Assembly (NCBI GenBank): GCA_017433195.1 | Contig: JAFRHR010000035.1 | Location: forward strand, 1 to 41,289 | Source of the DNA: a bacterium | Lineage (GTDB): Bacteria; Cyanobacteriota; Vampirovibrionia; Gastranaerophilales; Gastranaerophilaceae | DNA: 41,289 nt | Direction of reading: 5' to 3' | In this document: piece by piece, positions 7,866-16,249 of the stretch | How the letters are laid out: the number at the start of each line of letters is the position of its first letter | Position numbering within the stretch: the first letter of the stretch is position 1 | Made by a program: the position numbers and the translations under genes | The notes under the pieces: generated by a model | What the model was told of the DNA's origin: nothing | The model's input: only the letters and a program-made list of their open reading frames with translations | Databases searched by the model: none

Positions 7866-8587
7866 AGCTGAAAATCCTTTCCTAAATAAAATTCTTTTGC
7901 AACCGGATTTACAGCAACTTCTTCGCTTTTACCCTGGATTTTAATTTTACCGTCAAAAATAACGTAGGCTCTGTCTGTAATTGATAACGTAGCCTTTGGG
8001 TTGTGGTCTGTAATCAAAACCCCTAACCCCTTATCTTCTGATAAGCGTCTGATATTTTCTTTAATATCCCCTATAGCAATAGGATCAATCCCTGTAAAAG
8101 GTTCGTCTAACAAAATAAAATCAGGACTTGCTGCAAGTGCCCTTGCCAATTCAACTCTTCTTCTTTCCCCGCCTGATAAAGATACTGACGGATACCCTCT
8201 TAATCTTGTCATTCCAAATTCATCAAGTAATTCTTCAAGTTTTCTTCTCTTTTCATCAACCGTAAGCTTATTATTCATCTGAAGAACAAGTTTTATATTA
8301 TCTTCAACGTTTAATTTACGAAAAATAGAAGTTTCCTGAGGCAAATATCCAATACCAGATTGTGCTCTCACATTCATAGGCCATGAAGATATATCTTCAC
8401 CGTTAAGATAAATATTCCCTTTGTTTGGCTTTACCAAACCTACAACCATATAAAATGTTGTTGTTTTCCCCGCACCATTAGGTCCTAACAAACAAACAAC
8501 CTCTCCCTTATTAACTTCAAAGGAAACATCATTTACAACACTTCTGTCCCCGTATATTTTTACTAAATTTTTTGCCTCAATTCTCAT
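7862..8587 (-). CDS. lptB: LPS export ABC transporter ATPase LptB
   Basis: 241 residues from the ATG at 8585-8587, chosen because GAGAGGTG lies just upstream; an in-frame ATG 7 codons earlier (8608) precedes the SD. Supplies ATP hydrolysis for LPS extraction with LptFG. Walker A GPNGAGKTT (residues 35-43), Q-loop YLPQE, signature LSGGERRRVELARALA, Walker B FILLDEP and switch His ITDHN are all intact. The pattern GGERRRVEIARALA...FTGIDPIA is characteristic of LptB rather than of amino-acid ATPases. It overlaps lptF by 4 bases and lies 60 bases after the SNF2 gene, probably in one transcript. Confidence 0.96.
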   Translation of the reverse strand: MRIEAKNLVKIYGDRSVVNDVSFEVNKGEVVCLLGPNGAGKTTTFYMVVGLVKPNKGNIYLNGEDISSWPMNVRAQSGIGYLPQETSIFRKLNVEDNIKLVLQMNNKLTVDEKRRKLEELLDEFGMTRLRGYPSVSLSGGERRRVELARALAASPDFILLDEPFTGIDPIAIGDIKENIRRLSEDKGLGVLITDHNPKATLSITDRAYVIFDGKIKIQGKSEEVAVNPVAKEFYLGKDFQL

Positions 8588-8647
8588 AAGCACCTCTCTA
8601 TTTATCATACAACAAAAACAGAGATTAAGGCTAAATATGTATAAAAA

Positions 8648-11600
8648 TTAATCAACAGAGAAGATTTCTTTAATATCTTCCATAGTAAGAGATTTTGTAA
8701 TGTTTCTGTCAATTGAAATTACACTGTCAACAAGATTTCTCTTTTTGGTTTTCAATTTCTGGATTTTTTCTTCAACAGTATTTTTTGTAATCAATCTGTA
8801 AACAAACACTTTCTTAGTCTGCCCGATACGATATGCTCTGTCTGTTGCCTGATCTTCAACAGCCGGATTCCACCACGGGTCATAGTGTATTACATAATCT
8901 GCGCCTGTTAAGTTCAACCCAGTACCGCCGGCTTTCAAACTTATCAGGAATATCTTTATATTCGGATTTGAATTAAAATTTTCAACGGCAGATTGTCTGT
9001 CTTTTGTCTTACCCGTCAGGTATTCATAAGGAATTCCTTCTCTGTCTAACCAATCCTTTATAATATCGAGCATATCTACAAACTGACTGAACAAAAGAAC
9101 TCTGTGTTTTTCTTCAAAAATCTGTTCCAGCATGCCTTTCAGATATTCAAATTTACCCGATTTCATTACACCCTTAACGCTTTCTTTATCGTACAATCTC
9201 GGGTGACAGCAAATTTGTCTTAAACGCAACAGTGCTGAGAATATAGACATTCTGCTTTTTTCAAGACCGTTCATTTCAATACTCTTGAACAGTTCTTCCT
9301 TCGTACTGTCAAGGACATCAAGATAGAAGTCTCTCTGTTCATCAGTTAATTCGCAATATGCCATGTTTTCAACTTTATCAGGCAGGTCTTTTGCAACATC
9401 TCTTTTCATACGTCTTAAGATGAATGGGAAGATTTGAAGTTTCAAACGTTTTTCAACCGTTTTATCAGCTCTTTCCATAATCGGATTTACATATCTAAAA
9501 TTAAATTCCGAAATACTGAACAGGAAGCCCGGCATTAAGAAGTCAAACACTGACCACAATTCTTCAAGTTTGTTTTCAATAGGCGTCCCTGAAAGTGCAA
9601 GCCTGTGTTCCCCGACTAATGTTTTAACAGCCTGTGCAGTCTGAGAAAGTGCATTCTTGATATTCTGAGACTCATCAAGAATAATATATCTGAAATTGTG
9701 CTTTCTGAATTTTGCAATATCACGTCTTACAAGTGCATAACTCGTTATGACAATATCGTAATTAGGTATTTCCTTGAATAAACCTATTCTGTCAGCACCA
9801 GTTATTTTTAAACAAGTTAAATCGGGAGTAAATTTCTGAATTTCGTTTTCCCAGTTAAATACAACAGTAGTAGGACAAACAACCAACGTGGGCGCAGGGC
9901 CGTCTACATCTTTTGCCTTTTTCAATAAACTCAGAGCCTGTAATGTTTTTCCAAGCCCCATATCATCAGCCAAGATACCGTTCAAACCGTATTGGTACAT
10001 AAACCACAACCAGTGGAAACCTTTTATCTGATATTCTCTGAACTCTGCATTTACACCATCGGGTAAATCAGTACCTTCTTCTGTAGAGAAAGTAGATATT
10101 TGCTGCCAGAATTTTTCAAATTCAGGAGAGAAGACAAGTTCAAAGCCCTGATTCTTTAATTCAGAAATCAAACCTGCACGGTAAGTTTTGACAATAAACT
10201 TATTTTCATCGTTTCTGTATGCATCAAATGAGTTAAACGATCTCATCATCTGATAAATATTCTGCGCAGGGTATTCAACAAAACCTAAACTTCTGACACG
10301 ACTATATTTTTCGCCGTTTTGGATAGTTTCATAAATTTCATCAAAGTTAATTATATTATCCCCTGCCTGACCGTATAACTGAATTTCAAAACTGTCTTTA
10401 TTTGTGTTGCAGAAATCAATCTTTGCACACATTCTGAACGGGTCATCCATTAACTTAAAGAATGACATATCGTCTTTTTCAACAAATTTCCAGTTATCTC
10501 CGGCCTGTTTAATATAGTAATTATAAAAATCAATTGCGTTTTCTTTTTCCAATGCAAGGTTATTTGTCTGCATAGGAACGAATTTACATGCCAAAAGCAT
10601 CTGATAAGCCTGCTGTTCAAGCTCATAATCTCTTTTAACCCAGTAAATAATATCTTCATCAGGTTTTGTAACAGTAACATAAGGAGATTTATCCGCACCC
10701 TTTGTATAAGGGACTCTGACTCCGTCATATTCAAATTCCAAAGATGCTTTCAAAGACTGGTCATAATCAATACCAAGTGTTACGACATTAACTGGCGGTC
10801 TGTTTTCAAGAAGCAGCTTACTAATCTGCGGAGCCATTTCAACAGGGATAAGTTCTTTTATCTTTGGCAAATCCTCATATACAAATTTAGCACCTTCTGA
10901 ATCTTTTAAATCGACAAAAGAAGATTTAATAAGATTTTGCGGTAACTCGTTCATTGCAATAGGAATTGGGAAGATTACATTCTTATATCTTGCCCATTTT
11001 AACTGTCTTGAAAAATACTTAACTTCTTCAAAGGGGTAAATCTCGTCTTTATCCGGACGGGACCACTGAAGAGCCAAAGTCAGCGCTCCACCCTGAGCAG
11101 CACTGACATTAAGTGATAAATTCCATTCTTTATCGGCAAACTTAATTCTCTGTTTTGTCTTTTCATCCAAAACTTCTTCCGCTTTTGCTAACAGAGGAAA
11201 CATCTGCCCGAATTTTGTAAGCGGAATATCATACCATCCTGCTTTTTTATCAGCTCTTGCTATACTCAGAAGCAACTGAAAGATTTCTACTTCATTTTTC
11301 TGAATATCGTTCAGTTTGAAGTTCGGATCTTCTGCCTGCAATTTTATAAGATTTTTCAAATGATTTTCAATTGTTCTTACAACTTTATCCTTTTCTCTGC
11401 TTCTTACAAGTATAGAAAAGAAATTTTGCTTTCTTTTGGGGTTAAAGTGAAAAATAAAATCACCTACCGGATTTTCAATAAAGCCTGTATCTTCATCATC
11501 AAATGTATAACCTGCATTATATTTTTCGTTAAGCCACTTTTCGTAAGCATTTTCAGAAATAGCCTTCATTGCAACCGCAACAGAATGTTTACACCATTCT

Positions 11601-11824
11601 TCTTTTAAAGGGCAGCTGCATCTTGCTTCAACTTTGTTCTTTTTAAATATTAAATCAGTTCTGTATGCATCCTGAAAATTTCCTTTTACTTTTGCAATAT
11701 AGAAATTTTTGTCAGCCTTACTTTCGAGTATCATATCTTTTTGATAATACTCGTAACCTCTCCGCCAACTACCCGGGGAAGCAACCTCTTTTAAATACTT
11801 AAAATTAAACTGACTTTCACTCAT
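8648..11824 (-). CDS. SWIM zinc finger + SNF2-family DEAD/DEAH helicase
   Basis: 1058 residues. An N-terminal SWIM finger (Cys69-x-Cys71...Cys78-x-His80) is followed by a long helicase-associated region (about 100-590). The Swi2/Snf2 core then shows motif I DDMGLGKTLQ near residue 620, motif II LDESQN near 715 (DESQ instead of the commoner DEAH/DEAQ), motif III ALSGTPIEN, then the C-lobe with LLFSQF, GGTGLNLTGAD and DQATDRAYRIGQ. Such bacterial RapA/HepA-like proteins are ATP-driven DNA translocases acting on nucleoprotein or RNA polymerase. The ATG has an SD-like AAAGGA but 15 bases upstream, which is far. It heads the minus-strand unit running into lptB. Confidence 0.95.
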   Translation of the reverse strand: MSESQFNFKYLKEVASPGSWRRGYEYYQKDMILESKADKNFYIAKVKGNFQDAYRTDLIFKKNKVEARCSCPLKEEWCKHSVAVAMKAISENAYEKWLNEKYNAGYTFDDEDTGFIENPVGDFIFHFNPKRKQNFFSILVRSREKDKVVRTIENHLKNLIKLQAEDPNFKLNDIQKNEVEIFQLLLSIARADKKAGWYDIPLTKFGQMFPLLAKAEEVLDEKTKQRIKFADKEWNLSLNVSAAQGGALTLALQWSRPDKDEIYPFEEVKYFSRQLKWARYKNVIFPIPIAMNELPQNLIKSSFVDLKDSEGAKFVYEDLPKIKELIPVEMAPQISKLLLENRPPVNVVTLGIDYDQSLKASLEFEYDGVRVPYTKGADKSPYVTVTKPDEDIIYWVKRDYELEQQAYQMLLACKFVPMQTNNLALEKENAIDFYNYYIKQAGDNWKFVEKDDMSFFKLMDDPFRMCAKIDFCNTNKDSFEIQLYGQAGDNIINFDEIYETIQNGEKYSRVRSLGFVEYPAQNIYQMMRSFNSFDAYRNDENKFIVKTYRAGLISELKNQGFELVFSPEFEKFWQQISTFSTEEGTDLPDGVNAEFREYQIKGFHWLWFMYQYGLNGILADDMGLGKTLQALSLLKKAKDVDGPAPTLVVCPTTVVFNWENEIQKFTPDLTCLKITGADRIGLFKEIPNYDIVITSYALVRRDIAKFRKHNFRYIILDESQNIKNALSQTAQAVKTLVGEHRLALSGTPIENKLEELWSVFDFLMPGFLFSISEFNFRYVNPIMERADKTVEKRLKLQIFPFILRRMKRDVAKDLPDKVENMAYCELTDEQRDFYLDVLDSTKEELFKSIEMNGLEKSRMSIFSALLRLRQICCHPRLYDKESVKGVMKSGKFEYLKGMLEQIFEEKHRVLLFSQFVDMLDIIKDWLDREGIPYEYLTGKTKDRQSAVENFNSNPNIKIFLISLKAGGTGLNLTGADYVIHYDPWWNPAVEDQATDRAYRIGQTKKVFVYRLITKNTVEEKIQKLKTKKRNLVDSVISIDRNITKSLTMEDIKEIFSVD

Positions 11825-11905
11825 AAACGAGTTTTCTTATCCTTTGGGTTTAAAATTTAACTTAATACGAACTAACGCAGAGAAACCCCAACATTTAGTA
11901 ATGCA

Positions 11906-11934
11906 ATTATGACATGAATTTTTTTAAATTGCAA
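11906..11934 (-). promoter_or_regulatory. Promoter of the SNF2-lptB-lptF unit
   Basis: On the minus strand TTGCAA (11929-11934), a 17-base spacer and CATAAT (11906-11911), preceded by TGT, make a good extended promoter. Predicted leader of about 75 bases before the SNF2 ATG. Confidence 0.6.
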
Positions 11935-11948
11935 GAAGTATTTAAAAA

Positions 11949-11987
11949 CGCTAAATTTCAACTATTTGGAGTATTCGGTATTTAGCG
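11949..11987. repeat. 8-bp inverted repeat upstream of the beta-lactamase-fold gene
   Basis: CGCTAAAT (11949-11956) and ATTTAGCG (11980-11987) are perfect reverse complements 23 bases apart. They lie between the two divergent promoters, so they could be an operator. Confidence 0.4.
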
Positions 11988-11992
11988 AAAAT

Positions 11993-12001
11993 TGGTATTA
12001 T
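11993..12001 (+). promoter_or_regulatory. Extended -10 promoter of the beta-lactamase-fold gene
   Basis: TGG followed by TATTAT (11996-12001), with no clear -35. Start near 12008 leaves a 20-odd base leader containing the AGGAG that fixes the TTG start at 12031. Confidence 0.4.
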
Positions 12002-12030
12002 AAATATGGAGTTTGTTAGGAGTCCATTCA

Positions 12031-13236
12031 TTGTACGCTTATAAATACGACAGTTATGAATATGTAGTTCAGCCCGGGGGAAGAGGAACGAGAAGAGTAA
12101 AGCCTTTACCCAAACGTAAGGTTGTAAAAAAGAAACCAAACGGGCTTAAAAGATTTGTCGCATTATTTGTAACTTTGCCGTTACTTGTTTCTTATGCGAT
12201 GTACATCATGCCATTCGGCTTAAAAAATATAACAATGCCGCTTATAACCGACAGGATCGTTCCTATGACAACAAATACTCCATCATATCCGGCAAACAAT
12301 AATTATCGTTATGATTACGCTGAGAACACAAGAAGTATTATGTTCCCTACTTCTAACTATCTCGAAAATGAAAATTATTTAGGCAGCAGATACTTCGTAA
12401 AAAAGAATATAAAAAAAACAAGTCAGGGAATGAGTGACTTATACCTGACAGATGTAATGTATGACTTAAAACAAAAACTTCAGGCTTTGGGGAATAATTA
12501 CAAATCTCTTTCTCCAAGTATATTTGTCTGGGATTTTAATTCAGGAAGATATATGGATCTCAACGCAGAAACTCCATACCCTGCAGCAAGTATTATTAAA
12601 CTTCCTGTTCTTGTAAGTTTATTTAAAAATACCGAAATTGAGGCTACAAACCTCTATGACGATATGACTCTCACTGAATACTATCGTTCGTCAGGTTCAG
12701 GTCAAATGCAGTATCAGCCTGCGGGAACAAAATACACGGTAGATAATTTGGCAAAAGTTATGATGCAAAATTCTGATAATACCGCTACTAATATGCTGAT
12801 TGCAAAACTCGGCTCAATGAATTCGGTTAATGCGGATATCAGAAAATGGGGACTCCAAAACACCTACATAAAAACATGGTTACCGGATTTATCAGGAACA
12901 AATACCACAAGTGCAAGAGATATTGCTAAGATTTTATGTAACCTTGATAACCCTGCCTTCTTAAACGTAAATTCAAGAAGTTACATTTATGATTATATGT
13001 CACATATCAAAAACAACGGATTAATTCCGAAAGGTTTGCCAGAAGGAACACCTTTTGTTCATAAAACAGGAGATATAGGTTCAATGTTAGGTGATGCCGG
13101 TATCGTTCATATGTCAAACGGAAACAGATATGCCGTTGTCATAATGGTAAAACGCCCGCATAATTCACCACAGGCAGTAACTTATATTCAGCAGGCATCA
13201 AAAATTATTTATGATTATTGCATTAGAAATCTCTAA
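12031..13236 (+). CDS. Membrane-anchored class A beta-lactamase-fold serine hydrolase
   Basis: Start chosen at TTG 12031, with AGGAG 8 bases before it; an earlier in-frame TTG (12013) overlaps that SD. 401 residues. A basic cytoplasmic tail, one membrane helix (about 36-60) and a linker precede a PF13354-type domain. That domain has PAASIIKLP (catalytic Ser-x-x-Lys), NSDNTATN (SDN) and VHKTGDIG (KTG). In the omega-loop region (TWLPDLSGTN) I see no counterpart of Glu166, the deacylating residue. It may therefore be a D,D-peptidase or penicillin-binding enzyme rather than an efficient beta-lactamase. Active site predicted on the periplasmic side. Resistance cannot be inferred. Confidence 0.88.
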   Translation: MYAYKYDSYEYVVQPGGRGTRRVKPLPKRKVVKKKPNGLKRFVALFVTLPLLVSYAMYIMPFGLKNITMPLITDRIVPMTTNTPSYPANNNYRYDYAENTRSIMFPTSNYLENENYLGSRYFVKKNIKKTSQGMSDLYLTDVMYDLKQKLQALGNNYKSLSPSIFVWDFNSGRYMDLNAETPYPAASIIKLPVLVSLFKNTEIEATNLYDDMTLTEYYRSSGSGQMQYQPAGTKYTVDNLAKVMMQNSDNTATNMLIAKLGSMNSVNADIRKWGLQNTYIKTWLPDLSGTNTTSARDIAKILCNLDNPAFLNVNSRSYIYDYMSHIKNNGLIPKGLPEGTPFVHKTGDIGSMLGDAGIVHMSNGNRYAVVIMVKRPHNSPQAVTYIQQASKIIYDYCIRNL

Positions 13237-13251
13237 TATTAAAACTAATGC

Positions 13252-13280
13252 TTGCAATTATTTTTTGTCTGTACTAACAT
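13252..13280 (+). promoter_or_regulatory. Probable promoter of rpsE-rpmD-rplO-secY
   Basis: TTGCAA (13252-13257), a 17-base spacer and TAACAT (13275-13280). The predicted leader is about 119 bases, long enough for a ribosomal-protein control structure, though I recognise none. Confidence 0.5.
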
Positions 13281-13405
13281 AATACTTGTCAGAAATCCCA
13301 ACATCTGAATATTTTTTCAAATAAGCGTAACTGCTTTGTTTTTGATGTATTCAGAAAAATAAATTTAAAGGCTAAAAAAGTATTATCAAGTAAGAAAGGT
13401 AAAAT

Positions 13406-14074
13406 ATGGCTAAGAAAAAATTAGAAGACGAAATGTTAGATGAGATTTCAGAAGAAGTTATTGAAGAAGTTGCAGAAGAAACTGAAGATGCAGCAGAAGA
13501 AAATACTGAATCTGAAGAAATGACAGTTACAACTCTTCCTGCAAAGAAATCTCGTTCAAGAAGAAAAAAAATAGAAACTACAGAACAGGCTCCTCAGTCT
13601 GAATGGAAAGAACAGGTTGTTCAGGTAAGACGTGTTACCAAAGTTGTTAAGGGCGGTAAGAAATTAAGTTTCAGAGCTGTTGTTATCGTTGGTAACCAAA
13701 AAGGACAGGTTGGTATAGGTTGTGCTAAAGCATCTGAAGTTATCATCGCTATCCAGAAAGCAATCGCTGACGGAAGAAAGAGACTTATCAACGTTCCTAT
13801 ATTCAAAACTACAATTCCTCACCCGATTACAGGAAGATCAGGTGCCGGTGCAGTTATGTTAAGACCTGCATCACAAGGTACAGGAATTATCGCAGGTGGT
13901 GCGGTTCGTTCAGTTTTGGAACTTGCAGGTATAGAAAACATTCTTTCTAAATCTTTAGGTTCAAAATCTCCGCTTAACGCAGCTAATGCAACTATTGAAG
14001 CTTTAAAATCTTTAAAACCATTCAAAGAAGTTGCTGCTAAGCGTGGTTTAACAATGTCTGAATTATTAAATTAA
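13406..14074 (+). CDS. rpsE: 30S ribosomal protein S5 with acidic N-terminal extension
   Basis: 222 residues versus about 165-175 in most bacteria. The S5 core starts near residue 66 ([20 protein letters not shown]) and includes [34 protein letters not shown] and [11 protein letters not shown], so the core is intact. S5 binds 16S rRNA near helix 34 and affects decoding fidelity. The first 40 residues are strongly acidic (many Glu/Asp), followed by a basic cluster (KKSRSRRKK, about 47-55). SD AAGAAAGG precedes the ATG. rplR (L18), its usual upstream neighbour, is absent. Confidence 0.97.
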   Translation: MAKKKLEDEMLDEISEEVIEEVAEETEDAAEENTESEEMTVTTLPAKKSRSRRKKIETTEQAPQSEWKEQVVQVRRVTKVVKGGKKLSFRAVVIVGNQKGQVGIGCAKASEVIIAIQKAIADGRKRLINVPIFKTTIPHPITGRSGAGAVMLRPASQGTGIIAGGAVRSVLELAGIENILSKSLGSKSPLNAANATIEALKSLKPFKEVAAKRGLTMSELLN

Positions 14075-14136
14075 TCGGACAACAGAGTAATACAATTTTG
14101 TAAATTAACAACAATAATACAGAAAAGGAAAATAAA

Positions 14137-14328
14137 ATGGCTAAAAAAGAAACTGCTAAAATAAAATTTAAACTCGTAAGAAGTTTAATAGGTGCGTCAA
14201 AGGCACAGGTTAAAATAGCTACAGCAATGGGATTTAAAAAATTAAACCAGGTTGTTGAGCACTCAAATAGCGAAACTATCAAGGGTATGGCTAATAAAAT
14301 TGCCCACATGGTAGAAATAGTTGAATAA
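14137..14328 (+). CDS. rpmD: 50S ribosomal protein L30
   Basis: 63 residues, normal bacterial length. KIKFKLVRSLIGASKAQVKI matches the L30 start (IKVTLVRSxIG...), with LNQVVEHSNSETIKGMANKI at the end. SD AAAAGGA. Lies between rpsE and rplO in the order conserved in the spc operon. Confidence 0.96.
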   Translation: MAKKETAKIKFKLVRSLIGASKAQVKIATAMGFKKLNQVVEHSNSETIKGMANKIAHMVEIVE

Positions 14329-14347
14329 CAGAAAGAGGATAAATATT

Positions 14348-14803
14348 ATGTCAGATAAAACAATAACACTTGAAGATTTAAAACCTGCAAAAGGTTCAGT
14401 ATCAAAATCAAAAAGAGTTGGCAGAGGCCGTTCATCAGGTCACGGTAAAACTTCATGCCGTGGTAACAACGGTGAAGGACAACGTTCAGGAAGCTCAGCT
14501 AAAAGAGGTTTCGAAGGCGGTCAGATGCCATCATACAGAAGATTACCGAAATTAAAAGGATTCCAATTAATCAATCCTTTGAAATATGAAGAAATCAATG
14601 TCGGAAGATTAGATGCTTTAAAACTTAAAGAAGTTTCTCTTGAAGTTCTTAAAGAAATGAAAAAAGCTCATCCGGCAAGCGATGCTTTAAGAGTTTTGGG
14701 TAACGGCGAAATCAAAAAAGCTGTTACAGTAAAAGCTTCTTATGTATCACCATCAGCAAAAGAAAAAATTGAAGCTGCAGGCGGAAAGGTTGAGTTAGTA
14801 TAA
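14348..14803 (+). CDS. rplO: 50S ribosomal protein L15
   Basis: 151 residues from the ATG at 14348, chosen for SD AAAGAGGA; an in-frame ATG at 14321 would overlap rpmD. Signature glycine/arginine-rich N-terminus (VGRGRSSGHGKTSCRGNNGE, KRGFEGGQMPSYRRLPKLKG), then the globular domain ending KEKIEAAGGKVELV. Assembles into the 50S subunit. Its stop shares a base with the secY start (TAATG). Confidence 0.97.
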   Translation: MSDKTITLEDLKPAKGSVSKSKRVGRGRSSGHGKTSCRGNNGEGQRSGSSAKRGFEGGQMPSYRRLPKLKGFQLINPLKYEEINVGRLDALKLKEVSLEVLKEMKKAHPASDALRVLGNGEIKKAVTVKASYVSPSAKEKIEAAGGKVELV

Positions 14804-16140
14804 TGGCACAGGGTATAAAATTACCGACATCTGCTGACTTAATGTCAATGTGGAATGCTTCAGGATTAAAAAGTAAAATCATTTTTACTTTAATCATGAT
14901 TGCAGCCTTCAGATTCGGAGTTCAGCTTCCTATCTACGGTATTAATAATGCCGCTTTTGCAAACATTGCAAGCAGCAATAACATTATCGGATTTTTGGAC
15001 TTGTTCTCCGGCGGTGCATTGGGTAAAGTTTCTATCTTCGCTTTGGGGATAGGTCCTTATATCACTTCTTCAATTATTATTCAGTTAGTTTCGGTAGTTA
15101 TACCGTCACTTGAAAAACTGCAAAAAGAAGAAGGTGAAGCAGGAAGAAGAAAATTATCACAGTATACAAGATTGTTTACTGTCGTTTTGGCAGTATTCCA
15201 ATCTGTTATATTTATGATGTATTTAGCTCATGCACAGAATGCAATAATGCCGGGAATAAACCATGCAATGTTCTATGTAAGTTCAATAACATCACTGACA
15301 GCAGGATCAATCCTCGTAATGTGGTTATCTGAACTGATTACAGAAAAAGGTATCGGAAACGGAGGTTCATTAATAATCTTCGTTGGTATTATATCCGGTA
15401 TTCCGTTGTATTCGGCAAGAACAGCACAGCTCGTATCTCAAAATCCGGCTTTACAATGGGGATTATTCTTCCTTATTATTATCTTCTTAATGACAATTGT
15501 ATTAATTGTTATTATGCAGGAAGCAGTAAGAAAGGTTATTATTGTAAACCCTAAGAGACAGGTAGGAAATAAAGTTTACGGCGGAGTAAATACATTCATT
15601 CCGTTCAAACTTAATCCGGGCGGTGTAATGCCGATAATCTTTGCAATTGCAATTCTGCTTTTCCCGTCAACTGTTTTAAGTTTGGTCGGGCAGGCAAATC
15701 TTCCTCCCGGAACCATACAAAATATCGTTCTGTTTATGAACAGAATCTTCAGTTCAGACGGTATTATATATTACGTATTATACTTCCTGATGATTGTTGC
15801 TTTGACTTTCTTCTATGCATCTATTATTCCGAACATGCAACCAAAAGAAATTGCAAACAATCTGAAAAAATACGGCTCATCAATTCCTGGTATCAAACCT
15901 GGCAGACCGACAGCCGAAGCACTCGATAAAATATTATCAAAAACTACATTTATCGGTGCAATATCATTAGGTATAATCGCATTAGTTCCGTCATTTGTAA
16001 GTTATGCGACAAGCATCAAAACCTTACAGGGTATCGGAGCAACATCACTTATAATCATGGTCGGAGTTGCACTTGATTTAATAAATCAGGTAAGAACACA
16101 CCTCCTTGCCAGAAATTATGAGTCATTCCTTAAAAATTAA
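14803..16140 (+). CDS. secY: Protein translocase subunit SecY
   Basis: 445 residues, the channel subunit of the SecYEG translocon, with about ten membrane helices. Recognisable segments: IIFTLIMIAAFRFGVQLPI (TM1), FSGGALGKVSIFALGIGPYI, RKLSQYTRLFTVVL, WLSELITEKGIGNGGSLIIF, ANNLKKYGSSIPGIKPGRPT (the cytosolic C5 loop area) and the C-terminal INQVRTHLLARNYESFLKN. Translation is coupled to rplO by the one-base overlap. adk, map and infA, which commonly follow secY, are absent; a terminator follows at once. Confidence 0.98.
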   Translation: MAQGIKLPTSADLMSMWNASGLKSKIIFTLIMIAAFRFGVQLPIYGINNAAFANIASSNNIIGFLDLFSGGALGKVSIFALGIGPYITSSIIIQLVSVVIPSLEKLQKEEGEAGRRKLSQYTRLFTVVLAVFQSVIFMMYLAHAQNAIMPGINHAMFYVSSITSLTAGSILVMWLSELITEKGIGNGGSLIIFVGIISGIPLYSARTAQLVSQNPALQWGLFFLIIIFLMTIVLIVIMQEAVRKVIIVNPKRQVGNKVYGGVNTFIPFKLNPGGVMPIIFAIAILLFPSTVLSLVGQANLPPGTIQNIVLFMNRIFSSDGIIYYVLYFLMIVALTFFYASIIPNMQPKEIANNLKKYGSSIPGIKPGRPTAEALDKILSKTTFIGAISLGIIALVPSFVSYATSIKTLQGIGATSLIIMVGVALDLINQVRTHLLARNYESFLKN

Positions 16141-16160
16141 TCTTTAATTTTTAAATATAA

Positions 16161-16200
16161 AAAAGGTACATTCAATATAAAAGAATGTATCTTTTTTTAT
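16161..16200 (+). terminator. Terminator after secY
   Basis: A 12-bp stem (16162-16173 with 16183-16194, one G-U pair) and a 9-base loop are followed by a T run. It ends the ribosomal protein/secY transcript. Confidence 0.88.
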
Positions 16201-16249
16201 GTTTAATAAATATTGTATTATAATTAATATAATATGTGGTTCGTTGAAT

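Noticed and set aside
10450..10734. 94-codon frame within the SNF2 gene
   Set aside because: Shadow frame; the helicase frame is continuous and matches its family throughout.
16199..16249. Upstream ATG extension of the PAS-GAF kinase
   Set aside because: It starts in the T run of the secY terminator and the added residues are hydrophobic nonsense without SD.
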